Source: Bacillota bacterium
GTDB taxonomy: Bacteria; Bacillota; Clostridia; Peptostreptococcales; Anaerovoracaceae
Length of the DNA stretch: 24,770 bases
Direction of reading: 5' to 3'
Assembly: GCA_016302925.1 (NCBI GenBank)
Contig: JAEDMR010000005.1
Location: forward strand, 1 to 24,770
Shown here: piece after piece, positions 1 to 8,848 of the stretch
Numbering within the stretch: position 1 is the first letter of the stretch
Layout: every line of letters begins with the position of its first letter
The notes under the pieces: generated by a model
What the model saw: only the letters and a program-made list of their open reading frames with translations
What the model was told of the DNA's origin: nothing
Databases searched by the model: none
Program-made: the position numbers and the translations under genes

Positions 1-1305
1 TGCAAGGAGGTTTTCTTCGGATATCATGCAGTCCCAGCTTCTTTTTCCCACCGGTTTCGCAGCGTGAAAGTCCGTACCGCAGCAGGTGGAATCGAAGTAA
101 TGAAACTCGTGAGCAGGGATTTTGCCCGGATTTCCATAGTCTTTGAAAAAAACTCCGGAATTTTCCGTGAGACCCACATATCCGAACCTTCCCAGACGGT
201 CTGTCTTGTAGGCCTTTCCCTTCACGATGCCCACCTGCGGATATGGATTGCCTTCTCCATCTTCCATACTTTCATGGAGATACATGAAGCCGCCGCATTC
301 CGCCAGGATCGGCATGCCGGATGCATACGCCGTTCGGATGCTTTCCATCATGGACCGGTTCCCGGAGAGCTGCCTGGCGAAAAGCTCCGGATATCCGCCA
401 TAAAGAATCAAGCCCTTCGCACCTTCCGGAACTGCCGCATCATGAATCGGTGAGAATTCCACGATTTCTGCATTCAGAGCTCTCAAAAGCGCAAGGTTGT
501 CCTCATAGAGAAAACAGAACGCTTCGTCACGGGCTATGGCGATTTTCACCGGATTTTTGCATCGCATCTCCGGTCTGATCGGATCTGCTGCCGCCAGCTG
601 CGCTTCCTCGATTTCAGACGCTGTCTCTGCCAGTTGTATGAGTCTTTGAATATCAATTGTTTCCTCCAGCACATCGGCCAGTTTCATAACTTTTTCCCGC
701 AGACCATGGATTTCATGAGGCATGACCAGTCCCAGATGACGGCTTTCCAGCACAAGGTCCGGAACCTCCGGTACATATCCAAGCACCTGCACATGACATT
801 CCTTTTCCAGAAATGTCTTGAGAACAGGATACATTCCGGCCTTGATATGATTGATGATGACGCCTTTGATATTGCTGTCAGGCCGGAAATCCATGAAACC
901 CCTGACCATGGCAGCCAGGGATGTGCTCACGCCTTTCCCGTTGACGATCAGAACTGCCGGCGTGCCGGTTGCCCTCTGCACATCATAAGTGCTGGCGTCT
1001 GTGGATACACCGCCAAGACCGTCATAGTACCCCATGACACCTTCCATGACCGCAATATCGCAGCCTGCGGCACTCTTCGCAAACAAATAACGCAGCACAT
1101 CCTCTTTTACAAAAAACGTGTCCAGATTTCTTGATTTCGTCCCCAGCACGCGGGTGTGAAACATCGGGTCGATGTAATCCGGCCCGCACTTAAACGATGC
1201 CGGCTTCAGGCCCCGGCTGATCAGGGCCTGAAGAATTCCGCATGTGATCAGGGTTTTGCCGCTTCCGCTGGAACCGGCACAGATTAGTATTCTGGGGATT
1301 CGCAT
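1..1305 (-). CDS. cbiA: Cobyrinate a,c-diamide synthase CbiA (3' end cut by window edge)
   Basis: Cytosolic glutamine-dependent, ATP-using enzyme that amidates the a and c side chains of cobyrinate. Seen: the protein starts MRIPRILICAGSSGSGKT, with the P-loop directly at the N terminus. A C-terminal class I glutamine amidotransferase domain carries the nucleophile in ILAECGGFMYL (Cys about 337), and the HEFHY motif (His about 402) supplies the partner histidine. The frame is open to base 1 after 435 codons; the family is usually about 450-460 residues, so only some 20 residues are probably missing. Start ATG at 1305 has GGAGAGGGAAAG just upstream and lies inside the end of the CbiJ-E-T gene (22-base overlap), which indicates translational coupling. 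It is the last operon gene visible. Family identity is very secure. Confidence 0.95.
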   Translation of the reverse strand, partial: MRIPRILICAGSSGSGKTLITCGILQALISRGLKPASFKCGPDYIDPMFHTRVLGTKSRNLDTFFVKEDVLRYLFAKSAAGCDIAVMEGVMGYYDGLGGVSTDASTYDVQRATGTPAVLIVNGKGVSTSLAAMVRGFMDFRPDSNIKGVIINHIKAGMYPVLKTFLEKECHVQVLGYVPEVPDLVLESRHLGLVMPHEIHGLREKVMKLADVLEETIDIQRLIQLAETASEIEEAQLAAADPIRPEMRCKNPVKIAIARDEAFCFLYEDNLALLRALNAEIVEFSPIHDAAVPEGAKGLILYGGYPELFARQLSGNRSMMESIRTAYASGMPILAECGGFMYLHESMEDGEGNPYPQVGIVKGKAYKTDRLGRFGYVGLTENSGVFFKDYGNPGKIPAHEFHYFDSTCCGTDFHAAKPVGKRSWDCMISEENLLA

Positions 1306-3299
1306 TTCTTTCCCTCTCCATCAAAGCAAATGATTGTGATTGGATTTTCACTCTTCATCATGGTATATCTGCCCACTGCATGGCCTTTTGAAACGGCAAT
1401 CTGCGATACGTCAGGCTCTGCGATTCCGTATTTCTTCGCGCAGGAAAGAGCCTGGGCCGTCGATTCCAGAGCAATGCAGTTTATCACAAACCGGACAGGA
1501 CCTTCCGATTTTCGGAGGATGTCCGTAATGATTTCATCCATATTGCCGGAGGAGCCGCCGATGAACACATGGGTCGGTGCCGGCAGTTCCTGCAGTGCTT
1601 CCGGTGCGAGACCTTCTACAATTTCAAGGTTATCTGCCCGGAACTTCTTTTTATTTGCCTGCAGGAGTTCCACTGCTTCTGCCTTCTTTTCCACCGCGTA
1701 CACCTGACCCCGGGACGCCCTGACTGCCATCTCCACCGATACAGAGCCGGTTCCGGCTCCCACATCATAGCAGATGGAATCCTCCTTCAGCTGCAGTCTG
1801 GAAACGGAAAGAATCCGGATCTCTTCCTTGGTCATGGGAACCTGCCCCCGAAGGAACTCTCCATCCCCCCGGTTTGTCAGCGGATTTACTCTGGTTTTTT
1901 CCATCGCGTGATTTTCCACCATGACCACCGCAAGGGGCGAATTCTCCGTCTGCAGGAATTCCTCCGGGCTGCCTTGCAGGATTCTCTCGTCGTCATAGGA
2001 AAGGTTCTCTCCCATGTACATCGTCACATCATCCAGCTGGTATTCCACCAGCTTTTCTGCCAGATTCCGGATGTCATCCTTCTTCCCAAGGATCGAAAAC
2101 ACTTTTCTGTTGTCCCGGATCAGAGGAATCAGGGCGTTCTTTCTTCCATGGTTGGAAACGATGACGCAGTCATCCCATGACTTCTGGATCTTGGCGGCAA
2201 AATATGCAAGTGAGGAGATACCCGGGAAGATCTCGACCTTCCGGTTCTCGCCGCATAGAACTTCCACCAGCTTTTTCGCACCGGAATAGAAGCCGGTATC
2301 TCCGGAAAGCAGTACGGAAATATTCGTGTATCCCTTGTTTTCATCAATGAATGCAGCGATTTTCTCACTGCTGTATTCATCCAGGAGTTTTTTGTTTCCG
2401 TATCCTGCGGCCGGCTGCAGCATTCTGCCGGAACCGATGACCAGCTCGGCCTGTTCCAGTGCATCCAGCCCCTCTTTCGTCATCCCGTCCGGGTTGCCCA
2501 TGCCGATTCCAATCAGCGCAATCTGTCTTTCCGGATCGAAACCCAACTTCTCTGCAATGGCATTCTTCGCTGAAACCAGCGTCTCTCCGCTTTCCATATC
2601 AGGGCGGCCGATGATGACAGGCGTAATGCCGGTTTCTCTGCAGGCTTCGATCTTATCCGCATATCCTCCGGTGTTTCCGGATTCCTTGGTCACCATGTAA
2701 CGGATATCATACTGTCGGATCAGCGCTATGTTCATCTCTCTGGAAAAAGGCCCCTGCATTGCGATCAGTTTTTTTCCTTCGAATCCAAGCTCTGCTGCTT
2801 TCATCACCGATTCCACAGTGGAAAGCACACGGGCATACACTCTGCTGCGGTAGTCTGGAATTTCAGCATACTTATCCAGTTCCTTGCTCCCGGTTGCCGC
2901 CAGAATCTTTCCTTCCGGATGCTCCCTGAGCCATGCAATGGCATCCTCCAGGGTCTCCACATACACTGCATCTCCGCCTGCACTGCTATCGGAATCTCTT
3001 ATCACCCGCATGTATTCCACGCCGGTCCTCTCTGCGGCATGCACAATGTTTTTCGTCACCGCCTTGGCGTAAGGATGGGTTGCATCCACCACCAGATGCG
3101 GTGTTTCACTGCGGATCAGTTCCTCCATCTCCGCCTCATCCAGCCGCTTCTCAAGTACGTTGATACAGCTGCCCCCATCCAGCAGGCTTCCGCCGTACTC
3201 TGTTGCAACGCAAACAACGGTGTCAATCTGATTTTCATTGAGAAACCGGGCCAGCAGTCTGCCTTCTGTCGTTCCTCCAAACAGGATTACTTTACACAT
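1284..3299 (-). CDS. cbiJ-cbiE-cbiT: Trifunctional fusion: cobalt-precorrin-6A reductase CbiJ + methyltransferases CbiE and CbiT
   Basis: A 671-residue protein with three cobalamin-pathway domains in series. Residues 1-250 are CbiJ/CobK: N-terminal nucleotide-binding ILFGGTTEG, VDATHPYA (71-78) and GPFS (183-186); this part reduces cobalt-precorrin-6A. Residues 258-465 are CbiE, a tetrapyrrole methylase beginning ALIGIGMGNPDGMT with LSGDTGFYSGA in the middle, methylating C5. Residues 475-660 are CbiT, a class I SAM methyltransferase with GQVPMTKEEIR and SAM-binding DVGAGTGSVS (512-521), which methylates C15 and decarboxylates. CbiE-CbiT fusions (CobL) are common; the added CbiJ is less so. 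The gene overlaps cbiH by 8 bases and cbiA by 22. There is no stop or frameshift between domains, so this is one polypeptide. A short tail after residue 660 (GEGKKCESPEY) matches nothing I recognise. Confidence 0.94.
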   Translation of the reverse strand: MCKVILFGGTTEGRLLARFLNENQIDTVVCVATEYGGSLLDGGSCINVLEKRLDEAEMEELIRSETPHLVVDATHPYAKAVTKNIVHAAERTGVEYMRVIRDSDSSAGGDAVYVETLEDAIAWLREHPEGKILAATGSKELDKYAEIPDYRSRVYARVLSTVESVMKAAELGFEGKKLIAMQGPFSREMNIALIRQYDIRYMVTKESGNTGGYADKIEACRETGITPVIIGRPDMESGETLVSAKNAIAEKLGFDPERQIALIGIGMGNPDGMTKEGLDALEQAELVIGSGRMLQPAAGYGNKKLLDEYSSEKIAAFIDENKGYTNISVLLSGDTGFYSGAKKLVEVLCGENRKVEIFPGISSLAYFAAKIQKSWDDCVIVSNHGRKNALIPLIRDNRKVFSILGKKDDIRNLAEKLVEYQLDDVTMYMGENLSYDDERILQGSPEEFLQTENSPLAVVMVENHAMEKTRVNPLTNRGDGEFLRGQVPMTKEEIRILSVSRLQLKEDSICYDVGAGTGSVSVEMAVRASRGQVYAVEKKAEAVELLQANKKKFRADNLEIVEGLAPEALQELPAPTHVFIGGSSGNMDEIITDILRKSEGPVRFVINCIALESTAQALSCAKKYGIAEPDVSQIAVSKGHAVGRYTMMKSENPITIICFDGEGKKCESPEY

Positions 3300-4023
3300 T
3301 TCTGTACCCTCTCGGTGTTACCATTTTCCCGTCAATGACTTTCGTCTGGGAATTGCCGATGAAAACGGTAGTGAACATATCCACTTCCGTTTCTCTTAAT
3401 TCCCGCAGCGGCAGTACCTTCACCGTCTCGCCATCTCTTCCGATATTGTTTACAATGCCGCATACCGTGTCCGCTGACTTATGCTGCAGCAGAATATCAC
3501 ATGCCTTCCTCAGGTAATCGTGTCTCTTGACACTGGACGGATTATAAATGCAGCATACGAAGTCACCCGTTCCTGCAGCGTGCAGTCTGTTTTCGATGGT
3601 TTCCCACTGCGTGAGAAGATCGCTCAGACTGATGAGACAGAAGTCATGAATCAAAGGCGCCCCCAGCACTGCTGCGCCGCTCACAGCGGCAGTGACGCCT
3701 GGGATCACTTCAATATCGGTCTTCGGATATTCCTTGCCCACTTCATGGATCAGTCCTGCCATACCGTATACGCCGGCATCTCCGGAGCAGATCATAGCAA
3801 CCGTCTTTCCCTTGTTTGCTTCCTCAAATGCCATGACGCACCGCTCCACTTCCTTTCGCATGGGTGTGCTCAGGAATTCCTTCTCCGGGAAATGGTCCTT
3901 CACCAGGTCAATGTACACCGTATATCCGATGATCACATCGCATTTCTTCAGTACGTCTACTGCTTCGATTGTCATTTTTTCATAAGCACCCGGGCCTATT
4001 CCAACTACGCAAATCTTATTCAA
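3292..4023 (-). CDS. cbiH: Cobalt-precorrin-3 (factor III) C17-methyltransferase CbiH
   Basis: SAM-dependent tetrapyrrole methylase that methylates C17 and drives ring contraction in the anaerobic pathway. Seen: 243 residues, usual for CbiH/CobJ. The N-terminal VVGIGPGAYEKMT and ICSGDAGVYGMAGL (the GDxGVYGMA signature of this branch), IPGVTAAVSGAA and CCIYNPSS are all in place. The start is TTG at 4023: the only in-frame codon that keeps the full N-terminal strand, with AAGGAA about ten bases upstream. It overlaps the end of cbiG by 8 bases and the start of the CbiJ-E-T gene by 8 bases. The methylase family is certain. Assignment to CbiH rests on the YGMA motif and the NPSS region. Confidence 0.93.
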   Translation of the reverse strand: MNKICVVGIGPGAYEKMTIEAVDVLKKCDVIIGYTVYIDLVKDHFPEKEFLSTPMRKEVERCVMAFEEANKGKTVAMICSGDAGVYGMAGLIHEVGKEYPKTDIEVIPGVTAAVSGAAVLGAPLIHDFCLISLSDLLTQWETIENRLHAAGTGDFVCCIYNPSSVKRHDYLRKACDILLQHKSADTVCGIVNNIGRDGETVKVLPLRELRETEVDMFTTVFIGNSQTKVIDGKMVTPRGYRNV

Positions 4024-5107
4024 AACGAATCGTTCCTTTCTTTATTGCAATTGCTGCGGTTACACCGTCGAGAGGCAGCTTCCTTGCAATCAGTGCTGCA
4101 TCGGTTTCGTCTCCGTCTCCCATGGCGGAAAGAAGGGCACTTCTTTCACATACATTTCCAACCCCCGCGATACTCCTTACGAATTCAGATTCCGTGAATT
4201 CTCCGGGTACTCTGCCCAGCGCCTGCCCCGTAAAGAATTCCGTATCGCAATGGAGCGCTTCGGCATAGGCCAGAAGGCCGGCTTCTTTTTGCTTCAGGTC
4301 CACAGAGCTGATCCTCTTCACTGCTCGTTGCGTGATACCGGCCTGCTTTATACAGGCTCTCGCCGCTCTTTCCACGTCTTCCCTGGTTTTCCCCTCCCGG
4401 AGACCGATTCCCAGATAAGCGGTTCTTGGAATCAGCCACAGTTCGTTTTCCAATATGGTGCCGTCCTTTTCATAGGGGGATATTACGATGGCGAAGCCGT
4501 TCAGATCGTCTTTTGACAATCCGGGAACTCCGAGCTGTCTCAGCTGGCTCAGAGGTTTTATCTGGGCTTCCTCCGGAATGGGTCCCACCACCGCACTGTC
4601 GCAGTACACGGTCACCCTTTCCCCTCGAACCAGAGTAGCTGCCGCTTCCTTGGCTTTCGTAAAGTCTGTAATCACCAATCCGTTCTTTTTCGCGAAGATA
4701 TCCGGTGCAAACTTGCCGTGAATATCCGTCGATGTGGTAATCACTGGGATGGCTCCCTTCGCATCGGCAATCTGCGATGCGAGTTCATTGGCTCCCCCCA
4801 GATGGCCGGATAGAATCGGAATGACGAAATGGAACATATCGTCCACGACCAACACCGCCGGGTCCGTCTTTTTACTCCGGACCAGCGGAGCGATGGCGCG
4901 TACTGCAATTCCTGCAGAGCTGACAAAGATCAGGGCATCCTCTTCAAAGTGCCTTTCCGTCCATTCCTGGAGAGACTCCGGAATGGAATCCGGGAAGGAT
5001 TTTCCCTTTCGGAAGATTTCTGTTTCATGTTCTGTTTTCAGAATATCTCTGAGCGCAAGGGCTGTTTCATATCCCGGAAGGCTCAGACAGAGAATCGAAA
5101 TTTTCAT
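4016..5107 (-). CDS. cbiG: Cobalt-precorrin-5A hydrolase CbiG
   Basis: Opens the delta-lactone of cobalt-precorrin-5A and releases the two-carbon fragment as acetaldehyde, a step specific to the anaerobic route. Seen: 363 residues with the three expected parts. The N-terminal region carries FVSSAGIAVRAIAPL. The middle has VLVVDDMFHFVIPILSGHLGGAN and the STDIHGKFAPD segment. The C-terminal domain starts YLGIGLREGKT and contains RISSVDLKQKEAGL and IAGVGNVCERSALL. ATG at 5107 is preceded by AAGGAAACAGG. It begins 23 bases after the cbiF stop and overlaps cbiH by 8 bases. No key segment is missing. Confidence 0.95.
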   Translation of the reverse strand: MKISILCLSLPGYETALALRDILKTEHETEIFRKGKSFPDSIPESLQEWTERHFEEDALIFVSSAGIAVRAIAPLVRSKKTDPAVLVVDDMFHFVIPILSGHLGGANELASQIADAKGAIPVITTSTDIHGKFAPDIFAKKNGLVITDFTKAKEAAATLVRGERVTVYCDSAVVGPIPEEAQIKPLSQLRQLGVPGLSKDDLNGFAIVISPYEKDGTILENELWLIPRTAYLGIGLREGKTREDVERAARACIKQAGITQRAVKRISSVDLKQKEAGLLAYAEALHCDTEFFTGQALGRVPGEFTESEFVRSIAGVGNVCERSALLSAMGDGDETDAALIARKLPLDGVTAAIAIKKGTIRFE

Positions 5108-5130
5108 CCTGTTTCCTTATTTCTGTTTCC

Positions 5131-5895
5131 TTACCTGGTTGCTTCCCGGAATTCCGTGGTAAATCCCGGGTCGTAAAGCTTCGATCTGTCATAACTGGTG
5201 CATCCGACCACATTGCCGATGATCATCAGTGCTGTCTTGGTAATGTTATTTTTTCTGGCTGTTTCCGCCAGGGTACCTACGGTACAGATGAAGGATTTTT
5301 CGTCATCCCAGGTTGCCTTATACACGATGGCAGCCGGCGTATCTGCTGTATATCCGCCGGCAATAAGCCGCTGGCTCAGTTCTTCCAGAAGTCCGGTGGA
5401 GAGAAATACCACCATGGTGGCGTTATGGGCCGCAAAGGATTCGATGCTTTCCTTTTCCGGCACCGGTGTTCTTCCCGCCATTCTGGTAATGATCACGCTC
5501 TGTGAAATGTCCGGAAGGGTGTATTCCAGGTTCAGTGCTGAGGCTGCACCGCAGAAGGAACTGACGCCCGGAGTGTAGTCGTAAGGAATCCCTTCCCGGT
5601 CGAGGACATCCATCTGTTCACGGATGGCGCCGTAAAGGCACGGGTCACCGGTGTGAAGTCTGACAATCTGCTTGTCTTCCTTCGTGCCTCGCAGCATCAC
5701 ATCCAGAACTTCTTCCAGTGTCATTTTGGCGGAATTGAAGATTTCGCAGTCTTCTTTCGCATAATCAAGAAGCTGCGGATTCACAAGAGAGCCGGCATAG
5801 ATAATGATATCTGCTTCTTCCAGCTGCTGTTTTCCTCTTACGGTAATCAGGTCTGCCGCACCGCTTCCGGCACCGACAAAATGTATTGTTTTCAT
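5131..5895 (-). CDS. cbiF: Cobalt-precorrin-4 C11-methyltransferase CbiF
   Basis: SAM-dependent methylase acting on C11 of cobalt-precorrin-4. Seen: 254 residues, usual for CbiF/CobM. The N terminus is FVGAGSGAADLITVRG, the CbiF-type form of the glycine-rich loop. It is followed by YAGSLVNPQLLDYA, RLHTGDPCLYGAIREQM (GDPxLYGAI being characteristic of CbiF) and TPGVSSFCGAA. The start ATG at 5895 shares one base with the stop of cbiL (TAATG arrangement) and has a near-perfect GGAGGAAGCGTA ribosome binding site, pointing to tight coupling with cbiL. A 23-base gap separates it from cbiG. Confidence 0.95.
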   Translation of the reverse strand: MKTIHFVGAGSGAADLITVRGKQQLEEADIIIYAGSLVNPQLLDYAKEDCEIFNSAKMTLEEVLDVMLRGTKEDKQIVRLHTGDPCLYGAIREQMDVLDREGIPYDYTPGVSSFCGAASALNLEYTLPDISQSVIITRMAGRTPVPEKESIESFAAHNATMVVFLSTGLLEELSQRLIAGGYTADTPAAIVYKATWDDEKSFICTVGTLAETARKNNITKTALMIIGNVVGCTSYDRSKLYDPGFTTEFREATR

Positions 5896-6599
5896 TACGC
5901 TTCCTCCTGGGGTTCTTTTACAATAATCAGTGAATAATAGGATGCAGTATCCGGAATATCCTTTGCATCAAGATAAATTTTTTCATTGTCCATGCCGCAG
6001 TTTTCCACCATCATGGCCTTCTGCCCGCTGGCAAGGATTGCTTCTCTTACCTTTTCGATTTCCTTTCCCGACTTCATGAGTACCTTGGTGCCGGGAAGGG
6101 AAAGCAAGTCTTCCATTCCATCCACTTTGAAGGTGGCGGGAATGACATGGAGCGGCTGGGCCCGTTCCACCAGATCCGTGTTCAGCCGCGCTGCAGCTGC
6201 CGTGAACGAGGTGATACCGTTGATGATGGCAGCATCATAACCGTCTCTTACCACTCTGTTATGCACATACATGTAGGTGGAATAAACGGTCACGTCTCCC
6301 AGTGTGAGAAAGCTGACGTTCTTGCCTTCATCAAGCCAGCTCTCAATCTGGCGAGCCGCCTTCTCATGCATTGTATTCAGCTTTTCTTTGTCCTTTACCA
6401 TCGGCATTTCCAGTGCCACCAGGTTTAAGTCATCCAGGTGTTCACATGCTCCCTTTGCAATTCTGTATGCAATGGAATCTTCCACCTTTTCTCCCGGCAC
6501 CACGACAATGTCGCTGGCTTCGATGGTCTTTTTTGCTTTTATGGTCATCAGTTCCGGATCTCCGGGACCTACGCCGATTCCGTAAAGTCTACCCTTCAT
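5895..6599 (-). CDS. cbiL: Cobalt-factor II / precorrin-2 C20-methyltransferase CbiL
   Basis: First SAM methylase after cobalt insertion, methylating C20 of cobalt-factor II. Seen: 234 residues, typical of CbiL/CobI. The opening MKGRLYGIGVGPGDPELMT is the conserved glycine-rich loop. VVVPGEKVEDSIAYRIA and LTLGDVTVYSTYMY (GDVxVYSTYMY is diagnostic of this branch) follow, then GITSFTAAAARLN. ATG at 6599 has AAGGAG six bases upstream and lies within the last codons of cbiD (11-base overlap); its stop shares a base with the cbiF start. In the native pathway its substrate would come from a CbiK/CbiX chelatase, which is why the exported chelatase upstream is striking. Confidence 0.95.
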   Translation of the reverse strand: MKGRLYGIGVGPGDPELMTIKAKKTIEASDIVVVPGEKVEDSIAYRIAKGACEHLDDLNLVALEMPMVKDKEKLNTMHEKAARQIESWLDEGKNVSFLTLGDVTVYSTYMYVHNRVVRDGYDAAIINGITSFTAAAARLNTDLVERAQPLHVIPATFKVDGMEDLLSLPGTKVLMKSGKEIEKVREAILASGQKAMMVENCGMDNEKIYLDAKDIPDTASYYSLIIVKEPQEEA

Positions 6600-7749
6600 G
6601 TATTTCTCCTTTTATCTTCTCCACCATGTCTCGAAATCCTGCCGTCTCGCCTAGATAGCCCCTGTCATTGGAGAAGACCAGCGCTTCCGTCTCAATGGCA
6701 CCATAGCATCTGTGATTCAGATAAAATGATATCTTCTCCATGAGTACATCCATGGTTTGTTTCATGATGTTTTCTTCTGCCAGAATATCCAGTGCCGCAT
6801 CGGTGGTTGGTGTTTCCAGGACCCGCATTGCACCTTCTCTTGAAATTCCCGCTCTGAGTGCAGCTGCTGCAATGATTTCTGCTCTTGCATCTGCATTTCT
6901 GGAGTGGGTATTCATGATGCCCCCTGCCACTTTGGCAAACTTGCCGATATGGGCAATAAAGAGCAGGCCCTTCACACCCAGGTTCACAGCAATATCCATG
7001 ACCTCACCGATATAGTTGCTGCACTTCACGGAATCTTTCACCGGCACATCATCCAGCTGCGCCAGGTAATTCTTCCCGTAGTTTCCCAGTGTCACCACCA
7101 GATACTTTCTTCCGTCTGCGGCCTGCTGCTTCATCTCCAGTTCCAGACTCCGGATCAGGGCAGCTTCACTCATCGGTTCCACGATGCCTGAGGTGCCCAG
7201 AATAGAGATGCCGCCCTGGATTCCAAGAATGGGATTAAAGGTTTTTTCTGCCGTTTTTTCGCCGCCCGGTACGGAGATGACAGCCTTCAGGCCTCCCTGG
7301 TAAGCTGCTTTTTCTGCCGCTTCTTTCAGAGCTTCTTCCATCATCCTTCTCGGTGTGGAATTAATGGCCGCTGCGCCTACGGGCTGTTCTAGCCCGCTCC
7401 GCGTGACCCTTCCGACGCCTTCGCCTCCATCGATGACAAACCCTTCTGCAATTCTCTCGACTTTTGCGAAAATCTTCAGCCCATGGGTTACATCCGGGTC
7501 ATCTCCCCCATCCTTGACGATGGCACATGACACGTATTCGCCGGTCCTTACGGTATCAATCACCTCCAGGTTCAGGTCGATGCCCTTCGGTGTCATCAGC
7601 TCTACGCAGTCCATCGGTTCACCCAGAAGAAGCATCATGGCTGCCGCTTTGGAAGCCGCTGCGGCACAGGTTCCCGTGGTATATCCGAACCGGAGTTTCT
7701 TATTGTTTTTTATGATGTAATGGGATTCAATCCCGGTTATATGCTTCAT
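6589..7749 (-). CDS. cbiD: Cobalt-precorrin-5B C1-methyltransferase CbiD
   Basis: SAM-dependent enzyme that methylates C1 of cobalt-precorrin-5B in the anaerobic pathway and is unrelated to the other cbi methylases. Seen: the signature RFGYTTGTCAAAASKAA near residue 20, then VKDGGDDPDVTHG, SGLEQPVGAAAIN, ILGTSGIVEPMS and the C-terminal EALVFSNDRGYLGETAG. The ATG at 7749 gives 386 residues, close to family length, with GGAAA upstream. A TTG-ATG pair at 7785/7782 with AGGTG upstream would add 12 residues and cannot be excluded. Either start overlaps the end of the ABC ATPase gene (by 23 or 59 bases), so CbiD synthesis should be coupled to the transporter. Identity is secure; only the start is open. 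Confidence 0.94.
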   Translation of the reverse strand: MKHITGIESHYIIKNNKKLRFGYTTGTCAAAASKAAAMMLLLGEPMDCVELMTPKGIDLNLEVIDTVRTGEYVSCAIVKDGGDDPDVTHGLKIFAKVERIAEGFVIDGGEGVGRVTRSGLEQPVGAAAINSTPRRMMEEALKEAAEKAAYQGGLKAVISVPGGEKTAEKTFNPILGIQGGISILGTSGIVEPMSEAALIRSLELEMKQQAADGRKYLVVTLGNYGKNYLAQLDDVPVKDSVKCSNYIGEVMDIAVNLGVKGLLFIAHIGKFAKVAGGIMNTHSRNADARAEIIAAAALRAGISREGAMRVLETPTTDAALDILAEENIMKQTMDVLMEKISFYLNHRCYGAIETEALVFSNDRGYLGETAGFRDMVEKIKGEIHEG

Positions 7750-8848
7750 AGATTTCCAGCTTTCCAGCTTTTTTCGCTTCATCAATCAGCACCTGCACCC
7801 GCTGATTCATTTCGCCGATTTCAGTCCCTGCGTAAATGGCAGTATCACATTTTTCCATACCTGCAAGTGCTTCCCGGAGGGTTTCCTCCGAAACGCAGTG
7901 AAACGGTTTTTCGGTAATTACGCCTGCAGCAAGGATTTTGGCCAGGTGGTAATCCACGTCGCCCGGATAAAGGATTCCGGCGAGAAAAGGTCGATCCTGC
8001 TTCTGCAGCATGCGATAGACCGGAATGCCCGTTCCTCCGGAGGAAATGACGAATACTTCCGGCTCTCCAACCGGTCCCGGAAGCTCCATGCTCCCGAACA
8101 TGGGGTCGAAATGCCCGTTGTTGATATTATATAAATCCCGGATATGCTTCTCCCGGAAAATCTCTTCCGGCGTGCCATAGTCGAAAATCGTTTCCCCGTT
8201 GACACAGATGATCTTGTCTGAAATTTTTTCAGCCAGGTCGATTTCATGAAGTGACATAATTACCGTGATGCCGTTTTCCTTGGCCATTCTCCGGAGTATG
8301 GTCAGCAGTTCCAGCTTATATTTCACATCCAGGAAGGATGTGGGCTCGTCGAGAATGATCACGTCGGGTTCCTGACAGATGGCCCGGGCAAGAAGTACCC
8401 GCTGCCGCTGTCCGTCACTGATGGCCTTGAAATCACGGTGTCCAAGGTCCGCGGCGTGAACCACCCGCAGTGCGGCTTCCACCTTTTCCTCATCTTCCCG
8501 CGTCAGAATTCCCAGTCGACCGGTATACGGATATCTGCCAGTGGCCACGATGTCGTGGCAGGTCATCATTTCTGCCTTGATCCGGTCTGTAAGCACAACG
8601 GCCATCTTGCTGGCCAGCGTCTTATAGGACATGCTCCGGATATCCGCTGCATCCACGATGACATTTCCGCCGATGATTTCCAGCTGTCTCGTGATGCTTT
8701 TCAGGATGGTGGATTTCCCTGCGCCGTTGGGTCCGATGAGGGTAACGATTTCACCCTTCCGAATGTCTATGCAAATGTCATGTATCAGTGCCTTTCCCTT
8801 ATATCCCACGGAAAGGTCTTTCATCTCGAAATATTTCTTCTCGTCCAT
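7727..8848 (-). CDS. FecE/BtuD-type ABC importer ATPase with extra C-terminal domain
   Basis: ATP-hydrolysing subunit of an iron-complex/corrinoid class importer, on the inner face of the membrane with the neighbouring FecCD permease. Seen: 373 residues. Walker A GPNGAGKST (39-47), signature ISDGQRQRVLLARA with SDGQ (144-147) in place of SGGQ, Walker B VIILDEPTSFLD and switch histidine in SLHEIDLAE (about 201). The ABC fold ends near residue 250. Residues 255-373 form an extra domain (EVFVISSGGTGIPVYRML, then AGILYPGDVDYHLAK) that reads as alternating strands and helices; I do not recognise a named family. The ATG at 8848 shares one base with the permease stop (TAATG). The substrate could be cobalamin, cobinamide, heme or a metal chelate; the riboswitch and cbi context favour something tied to B12. 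Confidence 0.9.
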   Translation of the reverse strand: MDEKKYFEMKDLSVGYKGKALIHDICIDIRKGEIVTLIGPNGAGKSTILKSITRQLEIIGGNVIVDAADIRSMSYKTLASKMAVVLTDRIKAEMMTCHDIVATGRYPYTGRLGILTREDEEKVEAALRVVHAADLGHRDFKAISDGQRQRVLLARAICQEPDVIILDEPTSFLDVKYKLELLTILRRMAKENGITVIMSLHEIDLAEKISDKIICVNGETIFDYGTPEEIFREKHIRDLYNINNGHFDPMFGSMELPGPVGEPEVFVISSGGTGIPVYRMLQKQDRPFLAGILYPGDVDYHLAKILAAGVITEKPFHCVSEETLREALAGMEKCDTAIYAGTEIGEMNQRVQVLIDEAKKAGKLEIYEAYNRD

